Part shown: piece by piece, positions 21,758 through 35,329 of the stretch
Layout: each line of letters starts with the position of its first letter
Numbering within the stretch: position 1 is the first letter of the stretch
Source: Neoechinorhynchus agilis
Taxonomy: Eukaryota; Acanthocephala
Direction: 5' to 3'
DNA: 64,000 nucleotides
Assembly: GCA_051530055.1 (NCBI GenBank)
Contig: CM121341.1
Coordinates: forward strand, 11,966,001 to 12,030,000
Notes under the pieces: generated by a model
Databases searched by the model: none
What the model saw: the letters and a program-made list of their open reading frames with translations, nothing else
Told to the model about the DNA's origin: nothing
Translations under genes and position numbers: made by a program

Positions 21758-21804
21758 AAAATAAAACATCGTACTCGGGAATGTTTTGGAAAAATCTATC
21801 TATA

Positions 21805-23480
21805 CTACACAATGCGTATACGCAACAAAGATGCCTTCTATCAATTAAATATTAAAGTGTTGGGCAAACTGAATTTAAAGACAAGAGTACTTTTTATTGA
21901 GGAAAATTTTGATTTGCTTTGTAAAGATTAAAAAGTTCATAAATTCTACCAAACATCTAAAATCATAATATGGATACAGTCGTTAATGTTATTCAAATTT
22001 TACGAACGAAAACATTGACGTTTTAATTCCTCGTTCCAACGTTGGGATGCATAAACTGATCGATTGTGAGTTGAAGCGTTACCGATAATTTTTTGACTAA
22101 AATGACTTCGAATTCTGTATTATGAAAAAAAAATGAAACCCCAGTTATTGATGTTTCTCGTGAATTTGGGCCTGAGTAGTACAAAATACCACACGGAAAA
22201 AGCTTAAAGTAATCCATAACGAAAAGCTCCAGATAACGGCTTAAGATTTAGACTTTAAAGTATAGACGTTATAATGTAAAAATTTAATTGAGAATTATTG
22301 TGGATTGTTCAGATCCAGAAATTATTTTTAACCGAGAATTTGTTAAAACTTACTCAAAGTGGTTCAATCAAATTGTTTTCGTCTTTTGACATCAATGAAC
22401 GAACATTCATTTTCATGTGACTTCACGAACTAAAAATCAGTGCACCAATGAGAATGTCTTGGTTTTTCATTTTGCCGTCACAAAACGGAAGTGAGTATTC
22501 ATTCTTTTTGTCAGAATGACGGATGAAAGCAATGAGTGCGCCGCATTCTCGCTAGAAATTCCACGAATGCAAACCGTTTATCCTGATTTCTTGAGCTAAT
22601 TAAGAATTAGTTTTTAAGTTGCTCACATCCGCACATTAAATGAAATTTGGAGCTTCTTTCCCAAAAGCACTAGAAAATATTAGTCAAAATGTAACGGAAG
22701 TTTAAATCAGTTAAGGAAAACTACTTCGTGAGTTTAGATAATGATTCTTGCGGCGAAGGGTAATCGATGGTCATTTTAACGCTCTCTTCATGAAAGTACC
22801 GGATTGATTACATCGATCAAAAGATGATTCGCTGTCGGATCCCTGCGTTTCTTTGAAATCATCGGCACTTTAAGCGGGCATAAAGAAGCTCTAAAACAAA
22901 TCCATTGACGAAGTTCTCATTGAGATTCTTATTTTTAAGGATTAAATTATTTCTGTAGTTCGGCCTCTGTCCGTACAAACGGTCTTTAAAGAATTTCGAA
23001 CAGCGCCAATTATCATTTAATACCGTTTTAATTTCTTTATTATCTTAAATGAGAAAAATTATTCAACTTGTAGCGCCCATTCTTTTAATTTCTTGATTTA
23101 TTCTTGAATTCACTTGTGCCATAGATTTATTTTGAGATGTGGTTATCAAAAGCCCGGGTCTAAAATATTTCGTTGAATTTAGAGATATTTGGCGGGAAAG
23201 CTTCGTTTCATTAACCATTGTCAGCAAATGTTAAACAGAATTTCAATAAAATATTTTCAATCTCTGTGGCCAATATCTCTGGGCTCTGCTGCAATCGAAA
23301 TCTACGAAATGTAAACTCAAAGTTAGCAGTTATTATCAGCGTTTAATGAAACTGAAACGTCAAAATAATCGACTTTTTTTAAATATGGACGCAGTTTTCA
23401 CAATGTAAAATTTAGTTTAATGTTGCTTTCCTTGTGCTTGGCGAGATATTAACGTGGCATGACGTATTTTTCTTATCAAA
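21805..23480. other. AT-rich intergenic stretch
   Basis: No gene, repeat or RNA is recognised in these 1.7 kb. Confidence 0.4.
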
Positions 23481-23489
23481 AATGGGAAA

Positions 23490-24140
23490 AAGTCGGTCAC
23501 TCAGCGAAAAGATTTTCGCCCGATTTCTCTACAGAATCCTTTTGTCACCATTTACGAACGAGCCTTAGCGCATCGTTTGAGATCCTTCATAAATGAGCAT
23601 AACATTATCCCGTCCAATTGTCATGGGTTTCAAATAGGGAAATCGGTTCACTCTGCACTAACTGATATCTATGCTAGCTTTTCAAACTCCACTCTACCTT
23701 TAAAAGCCATTTTAACCGTTGATTTATCTCAGGCTTTTGAAAAGATTTCTTTGTCCTTTATAATCAATATGCTGGAATTCTTTAGCGTTCCTCACAATTT
23801 AATTTCTCGAATTTTTGATATACTTTTTACAAAGTCTTGTTATTACTAGGACGACGCTTTGAAATCGATTTTCTACCCACTTACAGGTGTTTCTCAAGGA
23901 TCGCCACTTTCCCCAATTCTTTTTCTAATAGCGTCTCAATATATTATTTAAAACTACAATATTCGTGCTTTGCTCACCTGTTACGCGGACGACTTAACCT
24001 TTGTCATCTCTGCCTCTCTAAATCGCTATGCATCTTTAAGGTTCGTTCATGTCGGCTTCGAAAAGAGCTCAAATCTTTTTTTAATAACCTAAAGAACCCT
24101 CTAAATGATCCCCGTGCGCTCAACTCCAACGCTCCACTTT
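23490..24140 (+). mobile_element. LINE-E: reverse transcriptase fragment of a non-LTR element
   Basis: One frame with two in-frame stops reads RPISLQNPFVTIYERALAHR, VDLSQAFEKISLSF (motif A), LTGVSQGSPLSPILF (motif B) and TCYADDLTFVIS (motif C). These are the canonical order and spacing of a non-LTR RT. The clade cannot be fixed from this piece. It is distinct from LINE-A and LINE-B and ends about 470 bp upstream of the VPS13 reading frame. Confidence 0.75.
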
Positions 24141-24144
24141 AAAT

Positions 24145-24610
24145 GCGCATTCTATGGCACACTTTGGCGGTCTATCTTTCTCCTAGAACCGATATTAATA
24201 GAATAAAAAGACTTCTCAAATTAGGCAACAAAATGGCTAAACGAGCATTGAAACTGGGAATGAATTCTTCGCAAGTTCAAGCTATATGGAAAACTTGGAG
24301 TATCCTCGGCCTTGTTTTTTTTTCTCGAGAGGTCGCCTGCCAGAACTTAAGGCTTTCTTTGTCGACGCCTTTCACAAACACCTAGATTCCTTGCCGTTTT
24401 CCTAGGTCGGAGAGTTGAAGAGTTTCAGTGCACCTCGATTTAAGCGATGGATATCGTGACTTGGCCGTTTCGCAAGATTTCACTCCGCCTAAATATACGA
24501 TGAATGAATCTTGTTGTTGTAAATTTAGTTTAATCGTTTTTTGACCTGGTAGCTTTCGTTGTAAACGCAAGGTCTGTAGCATTCCCAATTTCGTGCTTTT
24601 CTATATTGAA
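24145..24610. other. Stretch between LINE-E and VPS13
   Basis: No convincing coding. It may be the LINE-E 3' end and the VPS13 promoter/5' UTR. I searched here for a chorein exon and did not find one. Confidence 0.35.
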
Positions 24611-24614
24611 ATAA

Positions 24615-27600
24615 ATGTTACACCGATTTACTTTTTCTAAAAGCCATTTTCTCTTAGATGAGAACTGTACTATGGCTGTCATTAAATTTAGTTCCTTAGA
24701 CGATCTTTTATGTACACTCTCTAAAATTTATTATATTTTAGATACGGTATGCAAAATGGTTCTAAGGGCTCTCAAATGGCTTGCCAGAAAACTCATATCG
24801 CCAATATGCTCCATAGAAATCGATTCCTTCTCCTTCATTTCATTTTTTGCTTTCTCAATAACCAATTTTCGCATCATTGTCAACCTCAACGTACCGATTC
24901 GTCGGCTATCGATCAAGACGTTAGAAATCAGAGTGACCAATTCGATTTATCAATGGTTCCGACATGGACTCGGGATGCAAGTTTACGCGGAAACACCGAT
25001 TGCTCATTTACATATTGATTTGGCCGAAAAGATCGGTCTTCATCGGATGATAGAACTTCAAGAGAGGAAATTAGTTCAACCAGAGAGAAGCAACCTGCTT
25101 CTCGGATTATTTCCGTTGATTATTAGTCGTCTCATCGATTTCGTTACTCTGAAATCCGCGTGCATATATGCGATCATCGTTAACCGAGACGGGGTCTCCC
25201 TCAAAGGACTTTTGAATATTTCTGAAGCAAAGTTAAGCTCAAATTCCGCGATTGTGCATGACACGAGCTTATCACTTATCGATAGTCAAACCGTTCGTGA
25301 ATTAATTCTTATAAAAAGTGTCGAAGTAGTTGGGCGCACAAAAATGGTTAAAATCTTAGATGTCGTCTTTAGTATTGATTTGGTGGACATAAAAACAATT
25401 TCGCCCTATTTTAATAGTGGACATACGAAAGCTCACGCACACTTGGAGGTTTCGGACAACGAGAAAATTGAATATCTTAAAATGTGCAAACAGCGACGTC
25501 GTGGTTACTGCGGACTTAATTTAAACAATTTTTATTACTTGGAAAATAAGTTGGGATTCGGACGTGCATTGGAGATTAGACTGATGCTTTCGAAACCTTA
25601 CGAACGACAATTCAGTAGAGAAACAAACGCCATTTTTCAGCTTAGAAATATTAGAACTAAAAGTTTTACCCTGGACAATGTGCATATTCTTGCGAAGGAT
25701 GAATATTCCTCTTATAAAATAAAAGTTGAAAACGCATACGAAATAGACACGGGATTTTGTTTAAAACGGGACATTCAAATCGCTTTGACTTCACAGTTCA
25801 GTCATTGATTCCTATTAAAAGTGGTCGCTTTTAGGACTCAATGAAAAATGCAACGATTTCTTAGAATATCTCCGATCGATTTCAACGTTCGACTTGACGA
25901 TGGCTCAAAAATTGGAATATGTGTGAACTCTCAGGACATCTTTTTGAACAGATTTCGAGATTTATGGCGGCTTACTTATTATAGTTCAAATGTTTCATTT
26001 CATTTAACTGAGAAAAGACGACGGAAAATAAAAATTTCCATTCCATCTTCAGTTTTCATTTCGATAGATCAACGGGTTAAACTCCTAGTCAATGCTAGAT
26101 GTCCTTTATTGCATGTAAGTATACATCTACCGCATTTGTTGAAAGCCAAAGAGACTAATGATTTTAATTTAAATTTTATGCTAAGCCAAATTTCAATCAT
26201 GCAAAATCGATTAATGGTACAATCTCTCCGGTTATTCCAAAACAAGGACTTATTCGTATTATTAGGAGTTGATAATGCGTATGGAATTATGGACGATAAT
26301 ATGCTATCCGGCGATTTGTACACTAACAATGAGATTGAAAATAATATTGAAGTTGATCATAAACCGTCGAATGTATTTCAACTAAGACTTGAACACATTA
26401 AACTCCTAGGAAAAAAAGGATCGGAATTTCTAGCCATCAAATATGGAAATTTCAGTTTTTTAAAATCTTCCACCACTCTTACGATAGCAATTAATGTGGA
26501 TACAATGATTATAAATCTTACAGATCAACTGCATGATTTTTTGATAAACGCTTACGGGCTTATTAGTTCATTGCAAAAAGGAGAAAAAAATAAGAATAAG
26601 AAAGGTGGTATGAACAACATTATTATTGGAATTAACCTGGAGAAAATTCGGTTCAATCACTTTTGTACTTTTGACGTTCAATACTCCATTTGTAGCATTA
26701 CAAGCGAATTCGAAGTATTAAACAAAGAATTGAAGTCTTTTAAATGTGTCTCGCATTCAATCGAACTGTATCTTTGCCAAAAGCAGTTATTTCAAGTTTT
26801 CAATACACACTTGACAGTTCGTGCTTTCGAGGAATTAGTGGATTTAAAAATAAAAAACGAATGGATTAAGTTTCAACCAGTACTCCTGTACATCGAGTCG
26901 GACAAATTAAGGCATTATATTGAATTCGACTTAAAAAGAATGTTTAAAATTGACTCAGATTCTGAAAAACGTGACGATAAGGGGAAAATACAGATTTCCG
27001 TCGATTCACTCGTAATTATCGAATATTATTTCACATTAAAGGCAATTCTTAGTAATTTACAAGTCAGCATTGTTGGAAATAGATATTTGATTGAAAGTGA
27101 ACCAATCAGCATACAGTATTTGACCGAGAATGAAAAGCTGATGACCATTGGTAAGACGGATGCTGAATTGGAGTTTATGGACGGAAAAATCGTTGCTAGT
27201 TTTAAAATGACCGAGAATTTATCAGCAATAATGGACCATCATACGTCGCGTAAATTGTTCGGATTATCAGAAGGTGTGTTAATTCCTACGATATTTCTTG
27301 GATTGTCATATCTTGAGGTTTATGTAACTATTAGTGGGGAGCAGAGTCAGATGTCGTTTGAATTAAAGAAACTTGGAATATCGCCACAATCCAGAGATGA
27401 GCATTTTCTCTTAGAAAGAGCAATCATAAAAATTTTCCTCGGTGGTAATCGTCCAAAAGTGTTCATATATAACCGGAGTTGTTTGATTCGCGCTAGTCAA
27501 GAGTTTCTTTTCAGTTTGATGCCGATTTTTACTAAAATCACGAGTTCTACAAGCAAACAGTCCTCGCCCGAAAATTCCAAAATCTCTTTATGGTGGCGAT

Positions 27601-30600
27601 TAAACTTCAGACCAATATCATTTGAATACAGGTGCTTCAATGGATTTACATTCAATGCAGCATGTCGAAGGTTTAAACTTAAAGGAGCTAAAAATCCCAA
27701 GCAGATAAAGAATCAAGTATCTTTGTGTGGATTTAATATTTCTTTTTATCAAGCAGCAAAGTTGGACATAACACTGGAACGTGTGATCGCTGTTCATTTT
27801 AATCTCACGAAAAAAACAGACTGTCTAAAGGTTCTATTGAACATTTCTGAAATTGGTGCAATTGTCAAACATGAGGGACAACACTATTTGGCTAACTTCA
27901 TGGCACGATCTATGAAGGCGGATGCCACATACAATATGGATAACTCACTAGAACTTCGTACTTCCTTCGATTTCCTGTATCTGGATTACAACAATAGAAA
28001 AGTTATAGAAAGTCGAGTAGGAAGGGTTGATTTTGAGCGAACCAGGGATGATTATGTACTCATCATCAACCGAGCAAACTTCTTTATTTTTCCAGAGCTG
28101 ATAAATGATTTCTCTTCAACTTCGGCAAATAACGAGCAGTTAGTGGATTTGAAGCGTACCAAATTTCACTTAATTGCAACTTATTCCCGATTATCCCTAC
28201 CGCTCAGATATGGCAAGGAATTGTTAATCGATGTTTCATTTGACGGATCTATTGATTTTGCGGAGTTTGGAATAAATGCTTTGAATGTAAAGTACGTTGA
28301 TTTGTTCATTGTTGACAAACTTTGTGGGATACATGTACCTATACCAGGATGTCTTAGGTTGTCGACGGTCAATGACACAACGGAATCGATTCTTGATCTG
28401 GATCTTCATATTCTGTTGACCAGCGATGGACTAAACGAGCTAATTACATCATTTAATTTGTTCAAGGGATCACTGGAACCTGCCGCAACGAAAAATTCTG
28501 TCACAAAGGTCAATGTCCATACATTAAAGCCTTTTTATTTATTTTTCTCTAAATCTATGGACCTTTTCAACTTGCCGCTTTTTAAATCAAAGATTGAGAC
28601 GTTCGACTTGAAAATCGCCGCGGGTACACTTGATTTACGCTTAAATTTGCTGGCTGATTATTTCAATCGATTATTGAACACTTTCGAGCCAATTATCGAA
28701 CAATTTGCTATTCGTATGTTTCGGGACGATCAATCCCGCTTCGATGTGGAGTTTCAAAAGTCATTAGAAATCACTGCAACTCCAGAACTTCTTCAGCTCT
28801 TTCAATCTCTTAATTCGAATTTAAATGGAGTTTTCAAATTAATCAACAACTGTGGCGAGAAAATCGAATTCAAATGTTTTGATCAAGAATGGATTGCAGT
28901 CGCCGACGGGGACGATGTAGAGTTTGGTTTCGAAAACTACTTTCAACCTGACATTTACTCGGATTTTCTTTTAGAAAGATGCGAATTGCCCAAATACGTT
29001 CAAATTATACTCCTTTCAAAAGTATTCAATATTCCTTTAAACCGAACAGGTGGAGTATTTTACTCAAATGTATTCGGCAAATCCCGACAAATTCAATTCT
29101 CCACTTCTTCTCAAGATTTTGTGCTAGTCATTAGTGTTCACTCATATTGTTCTGTTACAAATGTTACAGATAATCCATTAAATCTAAGTATCGAAAGTCA
29201 GAATGGATCGTTCGTATCGTTATTGAAGCCAAAGGAAATCAAATATATTCCTCTAATACAATGCCCAGTGCATCGCGTAGCGCTGGTCAGTAATGATGGT
29301 CGAATGAGCGAAGCGTACGATTGTTCGACTGTTGGTCCGGGAACCATAAAATGTGATGAGCGACAATACGGAGTCTACAGAAGGAATCCGGATGATCTTT
29401 CCTGGCTCTAATGCATTTTGAAATTCCGTTAGTCTTGCGCTAAATTAGAAAATTTTGAACTACAAAATCCACCCCATAAAAAATCACATAATCCTTTATA
29501 AAGTGTTCTAATAATACTCACTTGAATGTGTTCGGCTGGGCTCTTTTCTATGTAATGCAATAAAACTTCTAAATAAAAATTATAAATCGATTACCCTCGT
29601 TAGCTATTATTTTTGGTTCAATTAAATTTAAGAACAATTTTATATTTATTCACATTCATCAAAAGTGCCAAAAAAAATTTAATTTCTGCCGTTAATTTTT
29701 AATAGTTAAAATATAAATCCCAGTTTCGTATCCATTACACCTTTCAATTGCCATTTGTAGCATCCATCTGGCTTCCTTGAAACATCAAAAACTCCATCGG
29801 TCGACTTAAGTCGTGGAAAATGTCATTTTTTCCCATGCTATGTATCCATAATCATCTCCCTTACCAGCTGACAATAACTGGGGGCAAAATAACAACGAAT
29901 ATCTATCCAACCAAACAAAAGGCTATTACTGGTTTCACGATTGATCCCGATTCACTAGATCTGAAACTCGCATCGCCCTCATTTATTGCAATTCGAGACA
30001 TACACTTTGCTACAGCGGACCTCCCGATAACATTGAAAGTACCGATTGAGGATAGGAGCGGAAAACCATCAAAACTTATAGTGGAAGCCGAGCGAGTTCA
30101 AAACCAAATAAACATTCACATCTACTTTCCCTATATTGTTCTCAATCGAACTTCTTTTTCACTTCAGCTTAAACAGTCCGACGATTTTACGACTGCGGCG
30201 TTTCAACCCAGTCGCCAGTTCGGATTTGCGTTTTGTGGACGTGCAGGACCAACTGAGGATTATTGCGAACTTCGAGCTAGTGATAACGATGACTATGGGC
30301 CAAAATTTTCTCTTGATATTGGTGCGAATGTCACTCAACGACTTGCATTTGATAATAGACGGGCAGGTATTCGGATAAGGGTAAATCGATCTTCTTCTCA
30401 ATTTACAAAATCGATTTTGATATGCCTTGAAGATGAATATTTTTTTGAAAATCGAACGAATAAAACCGTGTCTATATGCCAAAACAATCTATTCTCTCAG
30501 TATCTTATTCATATTGAACCTGAACAAGTTTCCGCTTTCCAGTACGTTGAGTCAAGTAGTGAAATCCGGTTCCGGTTAAAGTTTGAAGGATTTGAATGGT

Positions 30601-33600
30601 CAGGATTATTCAGTGTTGACCAATCGGATTTCTTGGTTTTAAGAAAATCCAGTGATTATATTATATTGCGACTCACAAAAATTGAAGGAGATGTCGATTC
30701 AATAGGTCAAAAGCTCTGCATATGTGATATGGAAAAGATGGTGGCTCCAATTGTGATCAGGAACCTTGGCATGGTAGACATGGAGGTTTCCCAGGTGGGC
30801 ACTTTAATGGACACCAATGTTAAACCTGGTGGTGTCTTGGATTATGCACTCTTTGAACCACTCGGTCCTCAAGTACTGGATATTAAATTAAAGAGCTTAA
30901 ATGCATCCGCAACTGTTCAGCTGAATCGGTACGGACAAGTAACCTTGTCGTACTCGATTCCATATTGTATTGAATCTTCAGATGGTTATATTTTAGTGCA
31001 TAAGGACGGAAATTTGGCTTGGCTGGAAAAAAAGACCGGTTTTGATCCCAGAAATTCTTGGATTAAGACTTCGGATGGTCATTTGCTTAGTTTTGAATTT
31101 AGAAAGTCTGCTTTGGCTATTAACGCGACCTCAAATCAACTGGTAATAAAATCTATATGTGATGATGATCAACAAAAATGGAATGTCGATGAACAAGGTC
31201 TCCTTCTTTCTCTATCCGGCTTATTAACCACCGAAAAGCGTATTTATTTGCATAAAGCAATGGAAGGATCGGGAAATGTCGTCATTTCGGTTAAAATAAG
31301 TTCAATGCAAACTAAAGTTACACTCATGGACATCCAAAATAATAATGTTCCAGATAATAAAGAAAACGAAAAATTGGTAGTGAAATGCAAATCATTGGGC
31401 TTATCAGTTGTTAATCGACATCGATTCGAATTGGAGGAGATTATTTACTTCATAGTAAGCGACATTCAAGTTTATATAAAGAATTCCGCACCAACAGCTA
31501 GCGAACTCATCGTGGTTATCGGCAGAATACTAGCATTTGATCAAATTAAATCAATGATTCCAAAGGAGTGCCCGTTAATGGTAATGCCGAAGGAACATAA
31601 TAATAACGGAGGCGATATTCGAATTGGTCAAAGTATAGTTAAAATTGAATTTTTCTATTTTGTGTAGTTTTTGACCATGCTTCAATTAATGAATGATGAT
31701 AATGCACTTTTTATTAAGTTCTTAAGCTTATTGGATTTGTAGTTCAATATCTACTTGAAAAATCCTTTTTAAATATTCGTAGATTCATGAAGCAAGGGCA
31801 GCTAAATTAGAACGAAACCTCTAAAGAAATAATCTTCGGCGGCGATAATTCGATTTCACACACAATATGGACATTTTAGAAGGCTTAGAGCCTATTGAAT
31901 TCGTTTTTTAATAACTCTGAAAAAAATTCTTTTGAAAGTATTCGATTTATTAGAAGAAGGTAGCATAATTAAAACTAAACCTCTAAAGAACGAATCTTTG
32001 CACGGCCATAATTCAATGAGCATTTTATATTCTTTTAAAAAATCGCCTTCTATAAATCCTTTAAATTAGAGATAAGTTTGATTGATTACCGATTGGCAAA
32101 GAGTATTAACCTCCACGCCTATAGCGACATTATTATGAAACTAAACGAACTTTTCATTTGGCGACTAGCTCAATTCGCACTTCAGTCAATACAATTTGAA
32201 ACGACTCAAAAACCTCGCATTCAAGAATATTCATTAATTTACATCGGCTACCTAAAGATGAGTCAAGTAACAATCAAAGTGTCTCTAGACTCCAGCAAAG
32301 TAGCTCATCCTCCGGATATTGTTCAGCTTCGTCGTAGCTTTCTCGGAAATAATCCCGTGCTTACGTTCGAACGAACCACGCTTACGTTCGATTCAATTAC
32401 TTATTCTCATGTTCTTTTGACCTCGCGTGGACTTCACAAGCTTATTTTTTCAAAGTATATCAATCAGCTCAAATCACAAGCACTGTCGATCCTTGGATCT
32501 TTAGATTTCTTAGGAAATCCACTTGGTCTCATTAACGATACCTTCGCAGGAGTTCATGGATTTTGGAGGACGGGCGATTCAACTCAATTCTTACGGGCAG
32601 TCACCCATGGAATCGCGAATTCTGCATCTAAAGTAGTTCGCAATGTTAGTGACGGTATTGTTATGATCGCCACGGATACTGAGTACCAGCAGCATCGTGC
32701 TGTTATTCAAAGTGACTATTCCGGCATTTCGCAGGGATCTATGAGTCTCATGGCTGGTATTACAGGCGGACTTACTGGAATGGTGGAGAAATCCTACACT
32801 GGAGCGAGGACTGCTGGCGTTTTTGGATTCCTTGGGGGTATAGGAAAAGGCGCCCTGAGCAGTATTAGCCGGCCAATGGTCGGTGTACTCGATATGGCAC
32901 ATAGCGTTGTGTCCGCCGTGAAGGAAAGTACTGCTTCTGATGTAGCAAATATCGGTATGGACAGCCGACGTCCACCAAGACATTGTGGTAGTGTTTTCGT
33001 TCTAAAGAGATTTGATATTGTAACGCAGAACTTCTTTTTTGAACATTGCGTTTAGAATTTTCCGCCTTTCAATGACTTAGTGCCCATTATAATTATGTTA
33101 ATCTTTCTATGTAGAGAAACATGCCTTTGAAAGGCATCTTATTTACACAACGATAAGCCATTTCGTTTTCCCGTCAATTTTTTGTGCTGAAGTATTTCAA
33201 TCGAAGCACCAGCGAAATTCCTCTTCTTCTAAAAAAGTTCTGCAATAGAAGCAAGATTTATGAGTAAAGTCAAATTACCGAAACTCAAGTTGCCACTGGA
33301 GATATTTGTTGCTTTCGTCGACGACGATGAACTTATTTGGACTGGCTATTTAAAACGATACTTGGTTCTAACAAACATGAGACTCATCGTTCTCGATTCA
33401 CGACAGGACGTGCATTTACCAGTCGCTGAATTTCAAGTTGATTCCCTAAAAAGAATTAACCTTGTGGCAGAAAGTAGCGAACACGTTCTTGATTTACAAT
33501 TCGAACTTGAAGATTGTTCGATATCTCGATCGTTTCGATTTCGGTCTAAGGAGATTGCTATTGATTTTCATTCAAAATTCATTCAGACGTTCTTGATGTA

Positions 33601-33658
33601 CGCTTGCGACTTTTGTTGCGATGTCGATAAGTGTGAAATAGTCGAGAACTATGAATAA
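24615..33658 (+). CDS. VPS13-family bridge-like lipid transfer protein
   Basis: Exon blocks: 24615-25795, 25865 to ~29375, ~29811-31667, ~32070-33050 and ~33250-33658, roughly 2,600 residues. VPS13 proteins form long hydrophobic channels moving lipids between membranes at contact sites. Family marks: a pre-VAB helix block (DYFNRLLNTFEPIIEQF, LEITATPELLQLF), VAB-type repeats (HNHLPYQLTI), a ricin-like segment with QKW (QxW), the ATG-C region (LGNPLGLINDTFAGVHGF, HGIANSASKVVRNVSDG, RRPPRH) and a C-terminal PH-like domain (KRYLVLTNMRLIVLDS). The intron at 25796-25864 (69 nt) is phase-consistent; those near 29.4-29.8, 31.7-32.07 and 33.05-33.25 kb are approximate. The N-terminal ~100 residues are hydrophobic and do not resemble a chorein domain. 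The ricin-like segment favours a VPS13D-type member. AATAAA overlaps the stop. Confidence 0.85.
31758..32017. repeat. Diverged tandem duplication in a VPS13 intron
   Basis: About 98 bp at 31758-31854 is repeated at 31919-32017, sharing AAACCTCTAAAGAA and CGGC.ATAATTC. Identity is moderate, so it is old. It explains much of this unusually long intron. Confidence 0.6.
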
Positions 33659-33659
33659 A

Positions 33660-34060
33660 TGGAACCGGTAGTACATAAATACCTCGAACACTGGTTGAAA
33701 TTTCCACTCGTCCTTTGAAGTATATGAACTAAAGAACAACATGTGACTTTTAGCGTGTCAAAATATTATTTTGGATGCGCTTAGAAATGTTCGTTTGTTC
33801 TCCATCTAAAAGAGACATCAGCTCAAAGCTCTAAACAAATCACACATACACTTCCGGAAATAAAAGTGCCAGAAACCTTTACCTTGGTATAATCTCATTC
33901 TGAACAAATTGAAATTCCGAACAAAGCACGCACACCTCTCCGAAAAAAATTCACCGACCACTTATTTTGGTCTCACCTCGATCGGAATAAATTGAACATT
34001 ACAGCGAATCACGAATAATCTCCCGGGAAAAAGTACATTTAGCTGTTTCACAAAAAAATT
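33660..34060. other. Intergenic stretch 3' of VPS13
   Basis: AT-rich. It contains two loosely similar segments (around 33845 and 33930) with ACACAT/CACACCTCTCCG motifs, but no gene. Confidence 0.35.
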
Positions 34061-34450
34061 AAATCCATAAATTCACGATAACTCGTTAATTCTCCTAGAA
34101 TATCGATCCCACTCAAAATCATTATCTATTTAATTAGACAATAACGCACCCAGGTCGAGTGTAACACACTGAACAGGTCACAGCACTCCTTGGTCTGTAA
34201 TATTGTCTTGGTTGGCGGTGTAGTCGTCTTCGGCGACGATATCCTCTAGTGGTATGATAAAATAAACGTTTAAACCCCATCCAGGACGAAGTTTGAAAAT
34301 TGATTCCTTGTTTCCTACTCCACCCAAAAAATAGGCATTTATTTCAAGTGATTACTCACATGAACTGTGTTCAAAGCACGAGCGTGATTCAAAGCGACAT
34401 TGTTTTAGCTAAAAAAATCCAAATTTTAAAAAAAAAGTTTGAAAAGGTTT
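34060..34450 (-). pseudogene. Diverged X-repeat homologue resembling the 3' end of a spliced gene
   Basis: On the minus strand, a short exon-like piece (LKQCRFESRSCFEHSS) ends at a GTGAGT donor. It joins in phase to GNKESIFKLRPGWGLNVYF and IIPLEDIVAEDDY, then a stop near 34165 and a shared 3' flank (CACGATAACTCGTTA). The same layout recurs, with disrupted reading, in the three closer X copies. The family of the protein is not recognised. It may be the ancestral 3' exons from which X was made. Confidence 0.4.
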
Positions 34451-34724
34451 AAGAAAATATTCAGACTAAAAATATGGAACGATTGTGCGATCAACAAAGA
34501 TAAGAAATTAAGATCATGCTAATTCGAGGCATTAATAATTCATTTTTAGTGGAAACATTTGAGATGATAACTAGTAATTGCATTTTAATTAAAGGCAAAC
34601 TCCGAAATAGTACGGTATACCACGAATATCATTACTAAAAATTAAAACAAAATAAGCCAGAAATGTTAGAAGTCATCCTAAATGTTCAATAAAAATAGTC
34701 ATGAATTCCACTAAGCATTCCTTG

Positions 34725-35165
34725 TAAGATATTTTGCAGGTTAAATACAAATATAAAATACCGGATTAAGCAAATCACACTTCCATCGTCAAAATCATAA
34801 GTACCTTAAGCTAACTGTTTTATAAATAAAATCCGTACATTCACGATAACTCGTTTATTATTCTAAAATATAAGTCCAACGCCAAATTATTATCGATTTA
34901 ATTGGACAATAATGCGTCAACGAACAAAGTAATACCTTCCTCCATAATAGCATCCTGGTCGCTGGTATGGGTAGCATCGGGGAGGACAAAACAATCTACG
35001 GATACAACGAAACAAAATTCCAAAACACATCTTGGACGAAGTTTGAAAATGCTTGCTTGTTTCCTGCTCCACCATAAAAGATGGGTATTTATTTAAAGTG
35101 ATTACTCATTTGAATTGTTTTAAAAGTACACGCATGATTCAAGGTTCCATTGTTTTAGTTACAAA
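34725..35165 (+). repeat. X repeat, copy 1
   Basis: A ~440 bp unit starting ATTTTGCAGGTTAAATACAA and containing CACGATAACTCGTTTATTATT and GGTATGGGTAGCATCGGGG. It is followed directly by the ~76 bp satellite. On its minus strand it carries a decayed copy of the gene-like 3' end described at 34060-34450. Confidence 0.7.
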
Positions 35166-35329
35166 AACCGAATTTTTCAATAGGTTTAAAAAGTGAGCTG
35201 CGTAAATCGTCGATGTCCTAAAGACGTAAATATTATTAAAAATAAAAATAATTACGGAGAGATTGTTCATTATAAATGTTATATAAAAAAGTAAAGAGTT
35301 CAACTGAATTATCCTAAAACAACTTTTTG

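Larger units (their letters stand above)
20827..21804. mobile_element. Penelope-like GIY-YIG palindrome (421 bp arms)
   Basis: Two 421 bp arms (20827-21247 and 21384-21804) are inverted copies with only a handful of differences, around a 136 bp spacer. Each arm encodes the same GIY-YIG-like segment (RITCGNCKDQGKSCSYIGKT, RRLHQRVTEHF). The right arm continues from a Cys motif in the spacer (KKCIMCIQC) that resembles the Penelope linker. Toward each outer end lies a hammerhead-like core: CCGAAGA, a GCCG...CGGC stem (intact in the left arm), GAAA, then GGACAAAATAA. Penelope-like elements are known to carry GIY-YIG domains and hammerhead motifs. No RT remains. Confidence 0.75.

Noticed and set aside
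25848-25863. ATG at 25848 as start of a separate gene
   Set aside because: The upstream frame joins in phase over the intron 25796-25864 and the protein context is continuous, so this is an internal exon of VPS13.
29640-29819. Minus-strand frame with GVFDVSRKPDGCYKWQLKG in a VPS13 intron
   Set aside because: It has a coding look but no start, partner exon or recognised family; it may be chance or an old exon.
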